This document shows positions 26,631 through 35,057 of a stretch of 64,000 bases of DNA, piece after piece. The notes below the pieces were generated by a model. That model had not been told where the DNA came from. It saw nothing but the letters and a program-made list of their open reading frames with translations, and did no database searches. The position numbers and the translations under genes are program-made. This DNA is from Chloracidobacterium sp. Lineage in GTDB: Bacteria > Acidobacteriota > Blastocatellia > Pyrinomonadales > Pyrinomonadaceae. The stretch covers positions 434,001 through 498,000 of the forward strand of contig JADJWP010000002.1 of NCBI GenBank assembly GCA_016716305.1. Reading direction: 5' to 3'. Each line of letters starts with the position of its first letter. Positions within the stretch are counted from its first letter, which is position 1.

Positions 26631-27537
26631 TCTTTATTTCTACACACGCAAAGAGCATCTATTCGATGCTTCCAAGGTGGAATCATATCTTGTGAAAAAC
26701 GGATGTGTTCGGGTAAGCGAGGATGAGCAATGGGTTTACGAAAACGAAGATACAGACGTCTATTTTGACTTCGAACGCCAACCTGAAAATGACGACCCCG
26801 AAGATAACAAAACGTTCGAGAGTTTCGATGACTTTAATAACACTCGTTACTCGTTCAGCCTGAATTACATTCGCCCGAATTTTTTCGGATTAGAGGCTTT
26901 CCCATTTGTTGAACTAATGATGAGCGAACTTGATCTTTTTGCGCTGAACCCTCAATCGGACTCTGAGATCGAGATACCCCGACGACAAACGGCAGGGGAA
27001 TATTATTCGAACTGGTCCAATACCAACCTAAGCGTTTCTGGCGACCATTTTGATTATTTCGACCTGCTCCACTTTCCACTCGAAAAATCGAATGAGTATT
27101 GGCGTTACAATTTTCATAGAAATGAAATGCAAGATAAATTGGGCGACGATTACTATGTCCCTACCCTTATCTTGGCACGACAGGCTTCTACAGGTGAGCC
27201 AATAACCATCTCTACTTGGACCGAACACATCCCAAATGTTTTCCCGCCTGCGGATTATTTCCTCATAAACCGCAAGAAACGTAAGTTGTTTCGCACCGCT
27301 GAAGAATCTGGTCTTATTTCACATGAATCCTTTATTCGGGAGTTCGGCTCTTACCTCGAACCATTCGACTTCGAGGATTGTTTCATCATCCATCCTGAGA
27401 ATGCGGTTTTGGTGGGCGAATTATTTAATAAGATTGAGTTTGAGGCAATGCTCGAAGGATTTGTAGGAGACGGAATTGATCTATCGAAACTCACGAACGC
27501 CGACAGATCCGCAGTGCAAAAGGACCCGGGCGATTAG
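26620..27537 (+). CDS. Unknown protein, AT-rich, overlapping the end of hutU
   Basis: I do not recognise this 305-residue protein. It begins with GTG (MSFDLYFYTRKEHLFDASKV), is very acidic and aromatic-rich (YENEDTDVYFDFERQPENDD), has no signal or membrane segment, and ends in an Asp-rich tail. Base composition is clearly lower in GC than neighbouring genes, which suggests recent acquisition. Cytoplasmic acidic proteins with such starts are often immunity proteins of polymorphic toxins, but no toxin is next to it, so this is only a possibility. It overlaps hutU by 11 bases in another frame and is followed by a long non-coding stretch. Confidence 0.7.
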   Translation: MSFDLYFYTRKEHLFDASKVESYLVKNGCVRVSEDEQWVYENEDTDVYFDFERQPENDDPEDNKTFESFDDFNNTRYSFSLNYIRPNFFGLEAFPFVELMMSELDLFALNPQSDSEIEIPRRQTAGEYYSNWSNTNLSVSGDHFDYFDLLHFPLEKSNEYWRYNFHRNEMQDKLGDDYYVPTLILARQASTGEPITISTWTEHIPNVFPPADYFLINRKKRKLFRTAEESGLISHESFIREFGSYLEPFDFEDCFIIHPENAVLVGELFNKIEFEAMLEGFVGDGIDLSKLTNADRSAVQKDPGD

Positions 27538-28201
27538 TTTTTCGAAAATTCAGGCCTGAATGAGGTTCTGTTTCGTTGGGGTCGTCGTGGCGAAGCGTTC
27601 GGCGGAATGCGGCGTCGGTTATCGGTTCCGCTAGGAGCCAAACGTTTGCAGAAAGGCCGCCAAGAATATTCTGCCGAGCCCAGTTAGGGGCGGCACGAAC
27701 CCGTGAGAAGCGATAATATTCCGCTCCTACGGACTTCGGTTCGCGTTCTGTGTTCGCATTTATAAGCATCACGCTCCAAACGGAGTGAGAAGCCGTGACC
27801 AGAATCTGCAAACAGTAGTGGCGGAGTCTCGGGCCGATCTGTGCGCTTCGGTCTCGGCTCTGTGGTTTCTGCGGTTCTGAAGCTCCGCTTTGAAGCGAGC
27901 GCAGAATTCACAGACGAGGATCTTGTTCTCTACTTTTCTTCTTTCGTGGTTTGAAAAGTTTCTGGCGAGCGGCGTACCACCGAATCAGATGGTTCAATTC
28001 TTTTGGCGGTCGCGACCGACATCTTACGATGTGGGCTGGGTCAATTCCGTCGTCTTTGACGACTCGCAAGGGCCGGCTAACGCGGGGACTCAAAACTCAA
28101 AGGCGTTTCACGCATTTCACTTGTATCAAGAATTTCATTTCATTCATTCGAATCACGGCGTTTCAGAAACGTGTGGCTTTCGGAAAAATGAAACACGCAC
28201 C
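27538..28201. other. Non-coding region of repeat-like character
   Basis: No plausible gene in 660 bases. Open frames here (for example minus strand 27491-27811) are Arg- and Ser-rich, lack family resemblance and overlap the preceding gene. The text resembles degenerate interspersed repeats of environmental bacteria, with pieces such as GAACCGCAGAAACCACAGAG and GGAGCGGAATATTATCGC on the minus strand. A short palindrome CGTTTCAGAAACG lies near 28160. Together with the AT-rich gene before it, this looks like a rearranged or inserted segment. Confidence 0.5.
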
Positions 28202-29218
28202 TTAAGGATTCTCACTAATGAACTTTTCGAACTTCTTTTTGTCGGGATGTTCGGGAACTTTTGCGAGAAACTTTTTGTATTCCTCGGCGGCAAGGTGATT
28301 CGTCTTGGCGAGCTGGTAAAGATGCGCGAGCTGAAGGTGAAGTTCGGCCATGCCCTTCGGGTCGAGCTGAATGGCCTTGTTAAGGGCCTCGGCCCCGAGC
28401 GAGCCTTGCTTCGAAAGCAGATAAGCTTCGCCAAGAAGCTGGTAAACGCGTGCGGATTCGGGTTCGAGAGTCGCCGCGTGTTTGAAGACCTCGACCGCGG
28501 CTTCGTGGTTCTTCAGGGCCATCCTGATCTGTCCGGCAACGATCCACGCGGGCGTATATTCGGCTTTGAGTTCGAGCGAACGGCGGATGGCGGCCTCGGC
28601 TTCCGTAAACTGCTTTTGCTCGAAGTAAAGCGTCCCGAGCTTCGTCCAGGCGATGAAATCCTTCGCGTCTTCGGCGGTCGCTTCCCGGATGTACTTAATC
28701 GCCTGCCCTATGTCCTTCCTTGTTTCGGCATCGGCGGCTTTTCTCAGAAGTTCGGTAGCTTTCTCGCCGCGTGAATATGGAAACTTTCCTGATGACAGCG
28801 GCGGCGATTGGGGGTCTGGTGCATCGGCCGAGATCTCGAAATCCTCGCGGATCTGTGCCGTCCCGAACCCCGAAACGCCTCGGCGTGCAACCTCGATCCC
28901 GTCGACGTCAACGACCAGTGTCGCACCGCTTGAACCGCCGGTCCGGCGAAAGCAGTAGTTCCCTCTCTGCCCGACCGTTATCCGCTGTGCGGCCTGCTCG
29001 CGCTCGATCAGGACGATCGAGATCTTCGGCAGCTTTGCGTTCGCTTGAGCCCCCCGATACGTCACGCGCCCATAAACGAACGGAGCACTCAATCGCGGCC
29101 CTTCGAGCGTCGGCATCGCGCCGAACTCGCTGCAAAAGTCATCGACCTGAGCCCTTGCCGTTCCCGCGGCGACTAACACCGCGGCCAACGATATGAAAAC
29201 CAACTTAGAAACTTTCAT
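28202..29218 (-). CDS. Exported TPR protein with N-terminal carboxypeptidase-regulatory-like domain
   Basis: A 338-residue exported protein. A signal peptide (VLVAAGTARAQ) is followed by a beta-domain of about 100 residues resembling CarboxypepD-regulatory modules (VYGRVTYRGAQANAKLPKIS). After a linker come five to six TPR units from about residue 145, for example FTEAEAAIRRSLELKAEYTP and HEAAVEVFKHAATLEPESA. It probably serves as a periplasmic protein-interaction scaffold; partner unknown. ATG 29218 is chosen because it gives a normal signal peptide; reading upstream to 29599 crosses the divergent small gene. Confidence 0.85.
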   Translation of the reverse strand: MKVSKLVFISLAAVLVAAGTARAQVDDFCSEFGAMPTLEGPRLSAPFVYGRVTYRGAQANAKLPKISIVLIEREQAAQRITVGQRGNYCFRRTGGSSGATLVVDVDGIEVARRGVSGFGTAQIREDFEISADAPDPQSPPLSSGKFPYSRGEKATELLRKAADAETRKDIGQAIKYIREATAEDAKDFIAWTKLGTLYFEQKQFTEAEAAIRRSLELKAEYTPAWIVAGQIRMALKNHEAAVEVFKHAATLEPESARVYQLLGEAYLLSKQGSLGAEALNKAIQLDPKGMAELHLQLAHLYQLAKTNHLAAEEYKKFLAKVPEHPDKKKFEKFISENP

Positions 29219-29296
29219 AGCAGCACCGGAACGAAAAAGTCTATCATAGCCGTGAATTTGACATCGATCGATACAAAACAGGAGGAGCCAGCAATT

Positions 29297-29491
29297 ATGA
29301 ATCAAGACGCAACGATCGTTTTCAACGGCTTTCTGCAGCTTCCGAATCTCGAAAAGCTGGCGGTCGTCGAGGCGATCAATGACTACTTCGATTCCAACGA
29401 TCGCGAGCCGATCCGGGCCGCCGCCGACGAACGCTTTTCGCAGATCGATACCAGTTCGGCAGATTTTCACTGCAAATGCTGCGGCCGATGA
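29297..29491 (+). CDS. Small acidic protein ending in CKCCGR
   Basis: A 64-residue protein with a perfect ribosome binding site (AGGAGG, about ten bases before ATG 29297), so it is almost certainly translated. The N-terminal part (MNQDATIVFNGFLQLPNLEK, then VVEAINDYFDS) looks helical. The C-terminus is FHCKCCGR, with three Cys in four residues, suggesting metal binding or a modification site. I know no family for it. It is convergent with the B12-radical SAM gene, with only two bases between the stops, and divergent from the TPR gene. Confidence 0.8.
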   Translation: MNQDATIVFNGFLQLPNLEKLAVVEAINDYFDSNDREPIRAAADERFSQIDTSSADFHCKCCGR

Positions 29492-29493
29492 TG

Positions 29494-30978
29494 TCAATCG
29501 CAGTATTTCGCGGTGATCTGCCGAAAATGATAACCCATCGCCGCAAGCGTCAGCCCATGGGCAATGTCCCGCGGATAGAACCTGATGAGGTCGAAGCAAT
29601 ACTTCCAGAAGGCCGCACGTTCCGGATCGCGTACGCCAAGGGTAGCGATGATCTTAAGCAATGCCCTGACGTCGGCAAAGACGGTCGACTTGCGCGGTTC
29701 GATGCGATCGGCGTGAAACCGCGAAAGACAGTCAAGAGCCCGATGGTAATACTCCTTAGGGCTATATATGTTGCGAAGGAGATTTTTATATCCCTCAACA
29801 AGAACGGCCATGTCCATCTTAGGCAGAAAATTGATCGAGCAGTCGGTGTTATTCCCGGTGCTGACGTCGAGAAGCCGTCCTTCTTTCTCGAGCCTTCTCC
29901 AGAGCTGTGTATCGGGCAATGCGGTCAACAATCCGACCATCGCCAATGGGATGCCGCTTTCGTGTATGAAATCCATCTGGCGGTCAAAGATGTCGTCAGG
30001 ATCGTTATCAAAGCCGACAATGAAGCCGGCCATCACCTCCATACCATACGACTGGATCTTGTGTATCGATCCCAGCAGGTCGCGACGCATATTCTGGCCC
30101 TTATGAGCTTCTTTCAGGCTTTCTTCGACCGGCGTTTCAATGCCCAGAAAGACACGGCGAAAACCGGCATCTTCCATCTGCTGAAGTAATGCATCGTCTT
30201 CGGCAAGGTTTACGCTTGCTTCAGTAATGTACGAGAACGGGTAACCGTTGTTACGCGACCAGGAAATAAGATCGGGCAAGAACTGCCGGACGTTCTTTTT
30301 GTTACCGATAAAATTGTCGTCAACGATGAAAACCAGGCCGCGCCAACCAGCGGCATTCAATTGATCCAATTCGGTAAGCATTTGCTCGTTCGATTTGGTC
30401 CGAGGCACGCGGCCGTAGATCTCAATGATGTCGCAGAATTCACAACTGAACGGGCATCCTCGCGAATACTGGACATTCATCGCGCTGTACTGGTTCATAT
30501 CGATCAGCGAAAAGTCCGGCGGCGGGGTCGTGACGAGTGAAGGCCGCTCGGAAGACTGATAGACCCTTTGGGGTACGCCAAGTTCCAGGTCCCGTAAAAA
30601 CTCGGGGATTGTCGCTTCGGCTTCGCCGATGAATATGTGATCGGCATCCGGCAGGCGCTCACTGCTCGTTGATACATACGGGCCGCCAACCACAACCTTC
30701 TTGCCTTTCGAGCGGCAAAGCCTTACAACCTCGCCGAGCGATAGATTTTGCACGATCATGGCGGAAACGAAGACCATATCGGCCCATTCGACGTCGTCAG
30801 GCTCAAGCGATCGGACGTTCATATCGACCAACCTGAGTTCCCAGTCATCCGGAAGCATGGAGGCCACCGTTAGAAGGCCGAGAGGCGGAAACGCTGCGCG
30901 TTTACCTTCGATCTTAAGAGCGTGGCGAAAACTCCAGTAGGTATCCGGAAATTCGGGGTAAACAAGCAGTACTTTCAT
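29494..30978 (-). CDS. B12-binding radical SAM protein with DUF4070 domain
   Basis: A 494-residue enzyme with an N-terminal cobalamin-binding domain (MKVLLVYPEFPDTYWSFRHA, PPLGLLTVASMLP), a radical SAM core with the cluster motif CPFSCEFC (CX3CX2C) at about residue 175, and a C-terminal DUF4070 region. The family includes the hopanoid C-2 methylase HpnP and many uncharacterised members, so a methyl transfer or other radical reaction is expected but the substrate is unknown. It is single on its strand and convergent with the CKCC small-protein gene. Confidence 0.9.
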   Translation of the reverse strand: MKVLLVYPEFPDTYWSFRHALKIEGKRAAFPPLGLLTVASMLPDDWELRLVDMNVRSLEPDDVEWADMVFVSAMIVQNLSLGEVVRLCRSKGKKVVVGGPYVSTSSERLPDADHIFIGEAEATIPEFLRDLELGVPQRVYQSSERPSLVTTPPPDFSLIDMNQYSAMNVQYSRGCPFSCEFCDIIEIYGRVPRTKSNEQMLTELDQLNAAGWRGLVFIVDDNFIGNKKNVRQFLPDLISWSRNNGYPFSYITEASVNLAEDDALLQQMEDAGFRRVFLGIETPVEESLKEAHKGQNMRRDLLGSIHKIQSYGMEVMAGFIVGFDNDPDDIFDRQMDFIHESGIPLAMVGLLTALPDTQLWRRLEKEGRLLDVSTGNNTDCSINFLPKMDMAVLVEGYKNLLRNIYSPKEYYHRALDCLSRFHADRIEPRKSTVFADVRALLKIIATLGVRDPERAAFWKYCFDLIRFYPRDIAHGLTLAAMGYHFRQITAKYCD

Positions 30979-31174
30979 GATTTGCCTAGAATACTCTTCA
31001 GAGATGCCGTAAACAAGACTTTTCTGAGGCGATTACAAAACAATTACGGAGGGCCTGCAGCATATATGTTCCACTTGTCGGAATGCCTAAAAGAATCGAA
31101 TTTCGGGTTTAATGGTTTATCGGTTATCATTGCCATAAACCGGCGTTTCGATCCACTTTTAGTAATAACTTACA

Positions 31175-32128
31175 ATGAGCGATATCTTTAGTCTGACGAC
31201 CCGTCCGAACCGTGACCTGTTCTTCACGAACGACGACCGGAATGACCCGAGAATGGGATCGCTGGTCGCGACGGCCCCAAGCGATTATGCCGCAGCTGAG
31301 ATCGTTATTCTCGGCTGCCCGCAGGACGAAGGCATCCGACGCGCAAAAGGCCGCCCCGGTGCGGCGTCAGCGCCCGATGCCATCCGGGAACAGTTCTATC
31401 AACTCTCAACACTTAACATCAAAAAGCGTGTGTTCGATTTGGGCGATACGCAGATCGGCGAGACGCTCGAAGCGACACATAGAGATCACGCGGCGGTCCT
31501 TGAGGCCGTCTTGCGTGACGGTAAACGCCTGATAGTACTTGGCGGAGGAAACGACATCGCGTATCCCGCAGGAGTGGCGATGTCAGCAATTTATCATCCT
31601 GAGTGGTGGATAGGTGTTCACGTTGATTCACGTCTCGATGTCAGAATAGCAAAGGAACGTGACGCTGGTACGCAGTATAGGCAGCTCTTGGACGAAAGGC
31701 TCCTTTTGCCTGAGAATTTTTTTGAAGTCGGTTTTCAATCGCATTTCTGTTCTCCGGCCTACTACAACTACATTCGGGATCTCGGTGTTCACCGGATCAG
31801 CCTGGAATTACTACGTTCTCGGGCCGATGTCGATCGCGAACTGAAGGACGCTATCCGACTCGAGTTCATCAAACATAGCGCATCGGTCAATACCTATTTC
31901 GGCTTCGATATGGGTGCGGTCCGGTCTGCTGATGCACCTGGCACAACGTCACCTTCGCCTCTCGGGCTAAGGGCGGGCGAGTTCATAACGCTTGTAAAAT
32001 ACGCAGCCTCGCTGGCGAACACACGCATGATCGAATTCTCGGAAGCGAACCCCGACTATGACCAGGATCACCGTACAATGAAGCTAGTCGCGATCGCAAT
32101 GCACCGGTTTTGTTCGGGCGTGCAATAA
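31175..32128 (+). CDS. Arginase/formimidoylglutamase-fold protein with incomplete metal site
   Basis: A 317-residue member of the ureohydrolase family (arginase, agmatinase, HutG). Active members bind two Mn ions through six residues in three motifs. Here these motifs read GGGND (Asn126 in place of the first His), VDSRLD (Asp151, Arg153 in place of His, Asp155) and FDMG (Asp245, Gly247 in place of Asp). Three of six ligands are therefore lost, including both His, although the fold text (ILGCPQDEG, RPGAASAPDAIR, DAPGTTSPSPLG) is kept. It lies 4.5 kb from the hut cluster, which itself lacks hutG, so it might be a HutG relative with changed chemistry or a non-enzymatic role. Confidence 0.82.
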   Translation: MSDIFSLTTRPNRDLFFTNDDRNDPRMGSLVATAPSDYAAAEIVILGCPQDEGIRRAKGRPGAASAPDAIREQFYQLSTLNIKKRVFDLGDTQIGETLEATHRDHAAVLEAVLRDGKRLIVLGGGNDIAYPAGVAMSAIYHPEWWIGVHVDSRLDVRIAKERDAGTQYRQLLDERLLLPENFFEVGFQSHFCSPAYYNYIRDLGVHRISLELLRSRADVDRELKDAIRLEFIKHSASVNTYFGFDMGAVRSADAPGTTSPSPLGLRAGEFITLVKYAASLANTRMIEFSEANPDYDQDHRTMKLVAIAMHRFCSGVQ

Positions 32129-32166
32129 AATGACCGACCCGAACGCATCGTTCAGATCGGTCATTT
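32127..32166. terminator. Bidirectional terminator between convergent genes
   Basis: Inverted repeat AAATGACCGA / TCGGTCATTT around a 19-base loop directly after the arginase-fold stop codon, with A-rich and T-rich flanks. It lies between two convergent genes, so it can serve both strands. Confidence 0.65.
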
Positions 32167-32185
32167 AATGAATATGAAGGTCTGA

Positions 32186-32464
32186 TCAGAGTACGTTTCG
32201 ACCCGAAAGTAAACGAAATATCGCGAGGACGACGATCGCTCCAATTATCGACGAAATGAAACTCGGGATCGAACTGCCGATATTGTCGAAACTGCTGATC
32301 ATCGGGTAACCGATGAATGTCCCTATATATCCGCCAACTACGGCGCCGACGATCCCAAGTATCGTCGTCAGGATCAAACCGCCGCCGTCCGACCCTGGAA
32401 GGATCATTTTTGCTATGTAACCCGCCAAAAAACCAAGAATCAGCCAGATAATCAACGAAACCAT
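32186..32464 (-). CDS. GlsB/YeaQ/YmgE family (transglycosylase-associated) membrane protein
   Basis: A 92-residue very hydrophobic protein with three membrane helices separated by Gly-rich turns, typical of the GlsB/YeaQ/YmgE stress-related family: IIWLILGFLAGYIAKMILPG, ILGIVGAVVGGYIG and IVVLAIFRLLSGR. Function in the family is poorly defined (general stress membrane protein). The start is placed at ATG 32464, with GGA ten bases upstream. A stable hairpin lies in its 5' leader. Confidence 0.87.
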   Translation of the reverse strand: MVSLIIWLILGFLAGYIAKMILPGSDGGGLILTTILGIVGAVVGGYIGTFIGYPMISSFDNIGSSIPSFISSIIGAIVVLAIFRLLSGRNVL

Positions 32465-32479
32465 ATTATTCCATCTCCA

Positions 32480-32517
32480 TGCCCGGTTCGGATGATAGAT
32501 CACGACCGGGCAATTTT
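32480..32517. promoter_or_regulatory. Stable hairpin in the glsB-type gene leader
   Basis: Eight-base-pair stem TGCCCGGT / ACCGGGCA with a 17-base loop, 16-48 bases upstream of the minus-strand start codon. On the plus strand it is followed by AATTTTTG and could act as a terminator. On the minus strand it would sit in the 5' untranslated region just before the ribosome binding site. Which role is real cannot be decided from sequence. Confidence 0.5.
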
Positions 32518-32724
32518 TGTCCGGATCGGCCCTCGAGACGAATTCTGCGATTTGAGCCGATACGAATACCTATAGGTGACGCGTTAACGTATGACTGTAT
32601 TATAGCACCGCTAAATGCATTAGCCGTTTTTATTTTGGTGTCATAGCCAGATCACTCGTCACTTGACACACTTACCGGCGTTTGGCATCCTTTAGGTTCG
32701 CTTTTTATTGGGCGAACTGGACCT

Positions 32725-32799
<75 letters not shown>

Positions 32800-32855
32800 T
32801 TAATATTTCGATAAGATGCTTTCGAAGAACTTTGCTGTTTCAACAACTACTACGA

Positions 32856-33020
32856 CCAGCCTCTAATGGCTGGATCATAGCGGTGTCAAACTTGATACCG
32901 CGAGGCAAAGTCGCTCTTATCGGATCTGATCTAATTTAGTAGTAGTGACACGAGTTGATCGTGGATTCTAAATAGCGGTAGTGGAAACGAAAGGCGACCA
33001 ACACGTTGGCCTTTGTTTTT
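32856..33020 (+). promoter_or_regulatory. Structured 5' leader of thrS with terminator-like attenuator
   Basis: Three hairpins lie in order between tRNA-Val and thrS. The first is CCAGCC/GGCTGG (32856-32873). The second is a 9-10 bp stem GCGGTGTCAA/TTGATACCGC (32880-32901). The third is an interrupted stem AAAGG-CGA-CCAAC / GTTGG-CCTTT (32990-33014) followed directly by GTTTTT, which is an intrinsic terminator 55 bases before the thrS ATG. This layout fits transcription attenuation of the thrS-infC operon. ACCGCG occurs in the second hairpin, but the full T-box sequence does not. Confidence 0.6.
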
Positions 33021-33075
33021 CGGGCAAGTACTTGATCGCATTGATTCAGGTTCCACCTCTGGCTGTTTACGAATT

Positions 33076-35031
33076 ATGAGCGAATTGAACATACAATTTG
33101 GCGGTATTCAAAAGACCATCCCGGCGCCGGCAACCGTTGCCGACGCGATCAAGGCATTTGACCGCGACATTCTAAAGAGATCGATCGCGGCGCGTGTCAA
33201 CGGCGAAGAGAGCGATCTCAGCCGAGAGCTCTTCGTCACCGACGAAGTTCTTTCTATCGAGCCTATAACGATCGAAAGCGGCGAGGGACTTGAGGTGATT
33301 CGGCATTCGACAGCGCACCTATTGGCCGCAGCTCTGCTGAACATGTTTCCGGGAACAAAGCTCGGTGTCGGACCGGCGTTGATGGACGATCCGCGGTATG
33401 GTTTTTTCTACGACGTCATAGCTCCACGCAACCTCACCGAAGAAGATCTTCCGTTGATCGAAAAGACGATGCGGGCGATGGTCAAACAGAATCTCCGTTA
33501 TCGGCGCGAAGATATCGATAAAGCAAGCATTCTCGAGATCTTTGGAAATCGTGACGAACCGCTCAAATGCGAACTTATCGATGAAAAGGTCGAGGGCAGC
33601 GCAAGCGTTTATTACATCGACGATTCGCCCTTCATCGACTTTTGTCTCGGACCGCACGTTCCGCACACCGGTAAGCTGCAGGCATTCAAGTTGCTCGCGA
33701 TCTCAGGGGCTTATTGGAAGGGCGACTCCGAACGCGAACAGATGCAGCGCATCTATGGAATTGCCTTCGCAACGCAACAGGAACTTGACGCATGGTTGAA
33801 ACAACGCGAAGAGGCGGAAAAACGCGATCACCGGAAATTGGGCAGACAGCTGGATCTTTTCTCGATCGATGACGATTACGGCCAGGGGCTGATCCTGTGG
33901 CACCCTAAAGGCGGTATCATCCGCAATGAAATGGAACGGCTGCTGCGCGAAGAGCTTGAGCGGCGCGGATACAGTTTCGTTTACACGCCGCATATTGCCA
34001 AGAAGGACCTGTGGGTAACGAGCGGTCACGAAGAGAATTACGCCGACGGCATGTATTCTCCAACGAGCATCGAGGACGAAGAGTATCGTCTGAAGCCGAT
34101 GAACTGCCCGTTTCATATCGGGATCTATAAGAGCTCGCCGAGATCGTACCGAGACCTTCCGCAGCGTTACTCGGAAATGGGCACCGTCTATCGGGCCGAG
34201 CTTTCGGGAACGCTCCATGGCTTGATGCGCGTTCGGGGATTTTCTGTTGATGATGCGCATCTATTTGTTCGTCAGGATCAGATACATTCCGAAGTCTCAG
34301 ATTGTCTCGATTTCGCGATCAAGGTCTTTGAGACCTATGGTTTCGACGATGTTCGGTTCGAGCTTTCGGTTCGCGGCGAGGCCGAGAACAAAGGCTATCT
34401 CGGTTCAGATGCGGACTGGGCCGCAGCCGAAGAACAGCTCGCAAGTGCGCTGGACGAACGCAACATCAGCTACGAACGCATCGAAGGTGAGGCAGCCTTT
34501 TACGGTCCGAAGATAGATATCAAGATCGCGGACGCGATAGGCCGGATCTGGCAGCTGGGCACGATACAGCTTGATTTCAATCTCCCGGAGCGATTCGCTC
34601 TTGAGTACACCGGGGACGACAATCAGAAACACCGGCCATTCATGATCCATCGTGCATTGTTTGGCTCGATCGAAAGGTTCTTCGGCGTGCTGATCGAACA
34701 TTACGCGGGGGCATTTCCGCTTTGGCTCGCTCCCGTGCAGGTCGCGGTGTTGCCGATAACCGATCGGATCAACGATTATGCCGATTCGGTCGCGTCTGAA
34801 CTCAAGAACGCCGGCTTTCGTGTTGAATCTAATACGCGTTCTGATAAGATCGGAGCGAAGATCAGAGACGCTCAACTGCAAAAGGTTCCGTTTATGTTGG
34901 TCCTTGGCGACAAGGAGTTCGAAGAAAAGTCGGTCGCGGTTCGCGAACGCAAGCAGGGAGACATCGGCGCGATGTCTCTGGATGAGTTCATAGAGATGAT
35001 CCGCAGACAAAAAGAACTGCGAAGTCTCTAG
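33076..35031 (+). CDS. thrS: Threonine-tRNA ligase
   Basis: Charges tRNA-Thr in the cytoplasm. The 651-residue protein has the standard order: TGS domain (residues 1-60), editing domain with HSTAHLLAAA, then the class II catalytic core. The core carries the zinc Cys in KPMNCPFH, the motif 2 Arg in YRAELSGTLHGLMRVRGF, and FMIHRALFGSIERF. An anticodon-binding domain follows. ATG 33076 is chosen because MSELNIQFGG begins the TGS domain; upstream sequence to 33013 is the attenuator. It is first of thrS-infC-peptidase-rpmI-rplT. Confidence 0.96.
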   Translation: MSELNIQFGGIQKTIPAPATVADAIKAFDRDILKRSIAARVNGEESDLSRELFVTDEVLSIEPITIESGEGLEVIRHSTAHLLAAALLNMFPGTKLGVGPALMDDPRYGFFYDVIAPRNLTEEDLPLIEKTMRAMVKQNLRYRREDIDKASILEIFGNRDEPLKCELIDEKVEGSASVYYIDDSPFIDFCLGPHVPHTGKLQAFKLLAISGAYWKGDSEREQMQRIYGIAFATQQELDAWLKQREEAEKRDHRKLGRQLDLFSIDDDYGQGLILWHPKGGIIRNEMERLLREELERRGYSFVYTPHIAKKDLWVTSGHEENYADGMYSPTSIEDEEYRLKPMNCPFHIGIYKSSPRSYRDLPQRYSEMGTVYRAELSGTLHGLMRVRGFSVDDAHLFVRQDQIHSEVSDCLDFAIKVFETYGFDDVRFELSVRGEAENKGYLGSDADWAAAEEQLASALDERNISYERIEGEAAFYGPKIDIKIADAIGRIWQLGTIQLDFNLPERFALEYTGDDNQKHRPFMIHRALFGSIERFFGVLIEHYAGAFPLWLAPVQVAVLPITDRINDYADSVASELKNAGFRVESNTRSDKIGAKIRDAQLQKVPFMLVLGDKEFEEKSVAVRERKQGDIGAMSLDEFIEMIRRQKELRSL

Positions 35032-35057
35032 AACGTTTCACACATCAGGAGGTCTGT

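Noticed and set aside
27491..27811. 106-codon minus-strand open frame after the AT-rich gene
   Set aside because: Overlaps the preceding gene, has no ribosome binding site, and its Arg/Ser-rich text looks like translated repeat sequence.
27890..28774. Large plus-strand open frame of 294 codons
   Set aside because: It is the antisense shadow of the TPR gene at 28202-29218, whose signal peptide and repeats are clear.
32880..32905. Possible T-box element upstream of thrS (contains ACCGCG)
   Set aside because: The required TGGNACC core is absent (the sequence reads TGATACC), so pairing with the tRNA acceptor end is not supported; kept only as an unspecified structured leader.
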